Below, one piece after another: positions 57,988 to 64,000 of a stretch of DNA of 64,000 nt (its first letter is position 1; each line of letters starts with the position of its first letter). Both the position numbers and the translations under genes were made by a program. The stretch comes from Ulota crispa (taxonomy: Eukaryota > Streptophyta > Bryopsida > Orthotrichales > Orthotrichaceae): contig OY987252.1 in assembly GCA_963920765.1 (NCBI GenBank), forward strand, positions 3,271,966 through 3,335,965, written 5' to 3'. Under the pieces are notes generated by a model. The model was not told the origin of the DNA. It saw only the letters and a program-made list of their open reading frames with translations, and did not search any database.

Positions 57988-60900
57988 CACTCCAAGCAGA
58001 TCCATAAAATGTTCCCTTGAATCAATCACAAATTTAATACAATTTTCATCATTTGGCCCCTACAATGGAATCATTTAATACATAAAAGCGTTCATTAATA
58101 GAGTCTTGTGTCTTCCTATTTGTGATCCCTATAAATTCCAAGGAGTACTTGAAAAACCAACCACTAGCTAGTAGAAACACGTGTTCAACAATACATGCTT
58201 GTAATGCGATTTTTTTGTTAAATTAGATGTATCTTTGTAACATAAGGGCATCTTGTTGAATTTGTTAACTTCTGCGTTAGTAACACCTTCACATGGCGTG
58301 TTTATATTGCCATTTTACATTTTGGCTTTCTTGTTCCTGCGTTTATTGACGCAAAGTCAATCTCAGGTTGCCTTCCACATGTATTACATGAAGTCCTCAA
58401 TGACTAATGAATTATTGCCAAATGGCAGTACTCCTAGCAATTTTGACAATTCTGCTAAGGATGTTGTGTCTCGGAATTTATGTTTAGGGTACATTTTCTC
58501 CTATTTTTACATTTGATAATCTTTGACGGTCTTGACACTTGCTGAAATGTGATAGATAATAATTATCAACATTTTTAATTAGAATTTCTTGACGTTTCCT
58601 TGTCATTATCAATGCAGTATTTCCTTATTCTAAGCATATCAACACATTTAAAATTTGAAATTCAACATTATTGTCTTTGTTTGCCAGCGTAGAATCCCAT
58701 GATTTACTCTGTGAGAAAATTGTCAAAATAGCATTACTCGTTTGGAACATGTTCACTTTCTGTTACTTACAACGACCATATGTTGTTATGAACGCAATAT
58801 TATATTAGAATGATCACTAGCCAGCACTATATATCCCGTATTAGGTTTTCCATTTCTCCATGATGAAACCCTTAGCTTCTACATTTTATATTAACAAGCA
58901 ATGTAAAACATGCTGGTTGCTGAAATGATTATGAACCATATATACCTGTACCTTACAAAATGCATGATCCATACACGTGAGGCAAGAAAAAATCATGGAG
59001 TACCCTCTCCAAATATTCATTCCAACAAAAATAAATAGTTACCTATTCTGGCGTTCATTACGATGGGTTGGAGTTTGTTTGAATCTATAATAGTGCATGC
59101 CAATAAACATAACACATGCTTTGATTTCACCCCTCAAAAGGAAAAACAATACATTGTACTCTACACATTTATTATGAATGTCAATAGTACATATGTTAAT
59201 CACCCTATGCACTTCTATAATGCTTTCAAGAAAAAACTACTAAAATCAATTATGGAAATATGAATGTACACAGATACAAGGTGATACTCTGTATTTGCAC
59301 CCACCTTTTTCCAGTTCAGGGTAATAATTCAAATGTCCTCTCCTCTTTGTCTTTCCCTTCCCTCCTTTTAGTACTAACTATACTTCAAATATTGTCATTC
59401 ACGAGTTTGATGACAGTGAAATTCCATGTTGACTCCTTCCCGTGATGGGCCTACATCAAATGTGAGTGCACATTCTTCTCTACTGATGTATAGAAGGTCT
59501 TGCACATGAACACATGCCTTTTAAACATAAATGAGAGATTCAATCCATTACCATTTAGAGAGTATTCTCTGTAGCTTATAATGCCTTGTAAGCAAAATAT
59601 GATAATTGGCAAGTGAACCCTCTTCAACACTATCATAATTTTGCATTGTCTATTGTCAACTTCCACAATATTTAAGTTCATCATCGCCTCCATTCTATGA
59701 TAACCAATTATCATTACAAAAAAGCCATATTTCATTGCAATTTTACAACAATAGTTTGGATTTGGCAAAATTTTGTTACAATATATTTTACAAAACTTTG
59801 TATTGTAGCATGTTTTATTTCAATACCTATCTCATCAAGACTCATTATGGTCATGTCATAGGCTACATAAAGCAGCAAAAATGAGCCAAAATTATTAAAT
59901 CACATGTGCCATAACAAAGCCTTCCACTAACATGCAAGACTCCAATAATTGTCACATCAATATGTTCAATCCACGTCAACTTTTCCACTAATCACAAACA
60001 ATTAACAAAATTAATGAGCACTTCCTCTTCCATTGGCACCACTTCATTCTACATGCAAACTACAATAACATAATGCATTGGTTCCTCTTTTCTTGCCTAA
60101 AAATTCCTTTTTTGATTACTCACTTGCCGTGTCATTGCTGACTTACAAGACTAAATTTACTTGTAACATTTGTTGTACTCATCTAACATAATTATAATTC
60201 AACAACATGTAGGGCTATGAGTACGGTGATTACCTATAATTTCAATTACTACTATGATTGAAATTTAAAAATTTATGCTTTTTAACAAATCAATCACACG
60301 TAAATATTCATGCATCATATTTCAATTCCATACCGATAACAAAAAACACTAGCAACTATTGTCTTTTCAAAAGTGGGAAAAATCATATATAGCTCCTTTG
60401 TTTTGGGATATGACCATGAACAAGTTAGACATGCTCTTTCACAATAACATACCCTATTACACATGTCTGTCCTCAAAAACCACGGTTTGCCAAGAAAGCA
60501 AAGTACATGATCAAACGCCATGTTACATCTTCTTAGCAGTAAGCCATAGCTCAAATAAACAACCCTGCAACTGCAATGTTCTTCCTACATTGCACCTTCT
60601 TATAAAGCAGTGCCTTAATCATTACATTACAAATGTCTGTGACATTCATGACCAATACACACCTTTCTCTAGGTGTTCATGTTGTTCAACAATCAACAAT
60701 TTCCTCATTCACATACTTCCATATACTTCACTTAAACTTGCTCCCACATTATTAAACTTCACAAAAACTACCACTATTAACTTGATACATTAAATACTCT
60801 TGGTTGAGAATTATCATGTGTGCTTCATATTTGCCATAATTTTTTCATACATATTGGAAGACTCTACTAGCACGCAACAATTTTAACACATGAAATTTAT

Positions 60901-62515
60901 TAACACACTTCAGTCATATGTGCATTACATACCTTTAACTTTCTTTTCTCTATTCTTTTTGCTTTCCATATAAAGTGGGAAGGGGACTTTTCCCTGAAAA
61001 TATTACAAAAATATCTTGTCATGGACTACAATCATTCTCGATCAAATTGTTCTCAATATTGCCGACAATAGCATAACAAAATGAAATATTGGTTCATATC
61101 CAATACACCACAACTTACAACTACATTTGTCACTCATCCCTTCCACTTATAAGCTAACTTTTAATATTTTTTTTCTATTGTATGATCTACAACAACAACA
61201 CTAATATATCTACAAAATTGCCGCCTTCAAATGAACAATTATTTACGTCAATACTCTTAAATATTTAGGGGAACAACATTCCTTGCATCCAAAAATATCT
61301 TTATCTACACTAAAAAAACTTGGACAATTGTGGCAGTTTTAATCACCTTTAAAATTCCTCAAACTGATTACATGTTGCCCAATTCAATACTCTCTTTTGT
61401 CTATGCATTTGGTACATGCCAACAAATTGTACGTATTGACCCCACAACACTTCTAATTAACCTGCAAACAAAATCTTCACTTAGACCCCAACAACTAGGA
61501 GTTTCACATTGTCACAAAATATTCCGTGTCATGTGTTAGAATTTTTTAACCTTAGTGTGTGACAAGATTGAAAATTTCTATATTGTACTAACATTATTCT
61601 TTGCCATTGGAAGCAAACACTCCAATAATAGTCATCTATGATGAGTCCATAAACTTCTCCTTTGTACAAAAAATAATTTCTAAGTCAACCCAACAAGTTT
61701 TGGCATTGCCAAACTCTAGATCCACTTCAAAATATTGACATAATACCCGGCCATACTCACTTCTTATGCATACACATTGAAAACCCCCATCCATACAACG
61801 TTCTCCACAGAAGATTTAGTAATCACAAGCTAGGTGCACTACCTTTGATTTCATAGATATACTTCTTCACTGTCACCATTAAAGCGCTGAAAACGATCAA
61901 AGATTTCTCAAATGTATAATCATGGATGATTAAGCTTCCAACATATTCTAGTTCATGGCAGCAATCCATGAATTCCCTCGTATGTTTCTATTCTCAATCC
62001 AACAAAACTAGTGGTACATCCTCCGAACGGTGTCCCTAAATACAATAACAAACCTCTACCCTGTAATAGTACAATGACAGCCTCCCAAAAAATTTCCGGA
62101 CATGCCAACGTTGACAAAAGGTTGTAATAGTAGTTCTAGGCAATCCGTTCCTACATAGAATTGCTGTGAAATTACACAATAATTCACTTGCTATTACTAC
62201 TTGAAAAGAAACATACCATCATTTACAATTTCATTAGCATGTTCACATTGTATGCACTAATGTTACATGCATTTTACACTATGCTACGCTTATTGTACTA
62301 CAAGTTTGTAGGACAAGGAAACCATTACAAAATTCAAACTTCATGTCCATGGGTTCTGAAAGTACCTTGGGTTTTCATAATGCTAACTAGGTCATTCACT
62401 GAGGCCATTACTATACGTAAGTATACATTCTCATAATTCATTAAAAATATTTGTCAAGAACTTCAACAAGATCAACTAAAAAATCATGTGATTCTGTGTC
62501 CTCTAGTTTACTTCA
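57988..62515. other. C+A-rich non-coding stretch
   Basis: From about 58.2 to 62.45 kb the plus strand is rich in C and A, the mirror image of the T+G-rich 24-37.8 kb stretch. No gene, RNA or inverted repeat was recognised. Confidence 0.5.
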
Positions 62516-63034
62516 TGTGACAACCTAAAATTTAGGAAAAGAAAACTGTTCCCTTATTATGAATATAAGGTAACCTCTTTTGTTAAAACTTTTTGTTTTC
62601 TTCAACCAAAAATGTAAAATTTAATGAAGGAATAAGGTTAGTATATTATAGGAGTTTTGGATTAGACAAATTGGGTAAGAATGAACTTCCTCGTTCCTAT
62701 CTTAACCAGATTGTCAGCCAGAACTTAGAACCAAAATCCAAAGTCAAAGGTTCCTAGGCAATGTGAATAGTAGCGAAGGTAATTAGAGGTACACCGAACA
62801 CTAATCACACCTATCAGAACCTTCGAAGGGATTTTTAAATATGGTTTAAAATCCCCATGATTAGGTGCAATGGTCCGTAACGGCACCAATCATGGGCCCA
62901 AATAGTTATTATGCGGGGTAGGCCGGAACGGTTTTATCCTCTCATCTTTTATCCTTCTCTTCCTATCTTCTTCTCCACGCTTTTTGCTCTTTCTTCCCCT
63001 TTTGAGAGCTTGTGTGAGTTTGGTTTTGTGGTAG
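62516..63034 (+). other. LTR-like or 5' leader region of the terminal coding region
   Basis: Begins TGTGACAACCTAAAATTTAG, a TG start of the kind seen in LTR elements. It contains TTTTTAAATATGG (TATA-like) near 62830 and a pyrimidine-rich stretch near 62940-63000. GC content rises along it. No partner LTR, no primer-binding site and no target duplication could be found in the window, so this is only a candidate. Confidence 0.3.
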
Positions 63035-64000
63035 TCTAGGTTGCAGCTATTCTTCAGTACCCAAAGTGTCAAGAACAATGGGAGGACCGGACAGGACAAG
63101 GCTCCAACAGTCAAAGCTCTTAGATTGATCCGTCCGGGCATACCCAAGGATCCTACAGAGAGAGAGTACCTCAAAGAAGATTTGAAGAAGATAGGGTGCC
63201 ACAGGTTGATCCAGGTACCCTGGAATCTGAGGGATGAGAAGATTGTGAGGGAGTTGATGAAGAAACCTTCTAGCAAGTGGCATGATATTGTGAGGGCTAG
63301 ATCAAATAGTTGGACTCCTAAGGTGTGGAGTGAGGTTTACGGGTTTAGCCGGAAGGGCAACGGATTAGCCACCCAGAATGACAAATATGTTGAGGGGAAG
63401 TTCCTTAACTTACCTCCTTCTAAGAATGGTTACTTGGTCTCGGATTGTAAAATCCGGATGGAGAAGAGAGTACTAGGGTTCTTGATTCCCATTCTACTTC
63501 CGGAGCGTCCTACTTATCTTACCCTCACTTTCACCAACACCATCTTTGGTGCTCTGTCAAGAGAGTGGCCAGTAAATTGGAGGTTAGTGATCTGGAACCT
63601 TGTGGAAAGGCTAGTCCGGGCATTAGAAAACACCAAGCCTTCCGGGCTTTCTCCTTTTTTCTTCCACCTTTACTCTTACCACAATCTACTAAGAGACAGG
63701 GAGAGCCTCAAATGGAAGAAGGTGGAGGTGATGAGGTTAAATGACATTATACCAGAACTAGAAGAGGAGGGAGATGAGGAATACTCAAAGGAGGAGTCAC
63801 TGGATGTTGAGGTGACCCGAGAGGTCTGTAGGAAGGAGAAGGAAACAGCTGAATCCTCAGAGGTACCCAAACCGGCAGGAACAGAGAAGTTTAGGGCTGA
63901 CCTTATCCCTAGAATTGTGAAGGAGCTAGAAGTGGTCCAACAGGTGATATGCCTCCACAAGGAGCATAACCAGAACATGCACAAGGTCCCAGGGCTGACT
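63035..64000 (+). CDS. Open coding region, N-terminal part, runs off the window; family uncertain
   Basis: The frame is open for 322 codons, from just after a TAG at 63032 to the last base, with GC and codon use unlike the AT-rich neighbourhood. The first in-frame ATG is at 63257, 61 codons after a good-looking out-of-frame ATG at 63078. Either the true start is upstream or spliced, or a small frameshift has occurred. The predicted protein has a basic start (KALRLIRPGIPKDPTERE), a Trp-rich middle (SSKWHDIVRARSNSWTPKVW), a hydrophobic stretch (RVLGFLIPILLPERPTYLTL), then NTIFGALSREWPVNW, and an acidic region (ELEEEGDEEYSKEE) followed by a probable coiled coil. There is no signal peptide and no obvious catalytic motif. 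I suspect a retroelement gag-like or plant transposon-associated protein, but no family is identified. Confidence 0.7.

Noticed and set aside
1..64000. CRISPR array, tRNA or rRNA genes
   Set aside because: No regularly spaced repeats with unique spacers and no rRNA or convincing tRNA cloverleaf sequences were noticed. A tRNA scan was not possible here.

Overview
The window looks like AT-rich nuclear DNA from a land plant with a large, repeat-filled genome. A gymnosperm (conifer-type) genome is my best guess, but no taxonomic marker proves it. The evidence for a plant is a Ty1/copia LTR element, a CACTA (En/Spm) TNP2 transposase with plant-style introns, a plant-type protein kinase remnant, and many foldback MITEs. 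I found no rRNA, tRNA, CRISPR array, bacterial operon or intact host gene. Nearly everything recognisable is mobile DNA in various stages of decay.

Layout. Bases 1-130 are the 3' end of a copia LTR, followed by a broken protein kinase copy (184-1125). A 726-bp foldback (1345-2070) opens a long non-coding tract of dispersed and degenerate repeats that runs to about 9.6 kb. A complete but dead Ty1/copia element lies at 9806-15458. Both LTRs, gag, protease, integrase, reverse transcriptase and RNase H are recognisable, with frameshifts and about ten stops. It sits inside the DUF4216-like part of a CACTA transposase gene (TNP2) that runs on the minus strand from about 20453 to 15459 and probably resumes at 9805. 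A 151-bp MITE is also inserted in a TNP2 exon, flanked by a TA duplication; removing it restores the reading frame.

On the plus strand, 25438-29094 (perhaps to 30129) holds a multi-exon, stop-riddled gene whose 3' exon resembles the Transposase_24/Ptta-En/Spm family, the usual partner protein of CACTA elements. The two CACTA-type genes are therefore divergent, with about 5 kb between them. Strand composition flips at about 24 kb: the + strand is C+A-rich before it and T+G-rich after it, to about 37.8 kb.

From 32 to 58 kb there is a graveyard of small foldback elements: three CACTA-type MITEs with exact 3-bp target duplications (TCA, TAA, TGT), one Mutator-like element with a 9-bp duplication, and several other foldbacks. 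A 340-370 bp dispersed repeat is present three times. Two weak host-like coding islands (51318-51599 on +, 55538-55735 on -) could not be assigned firmly.

The last kilobase is different. A GC-richer open frame of 322 codons (63035-64000, plus strand) leaves the window still open. It is the longest uninterrupted frame in the window apart from the copia pol segment, and I do not recognise its family with confidence; an LTR-like leader precedes it. Almost all premature stops in the decayed genes can be explained by one C-to-T or G-to-A change, which fits decay of cytosine-methylated transposons.
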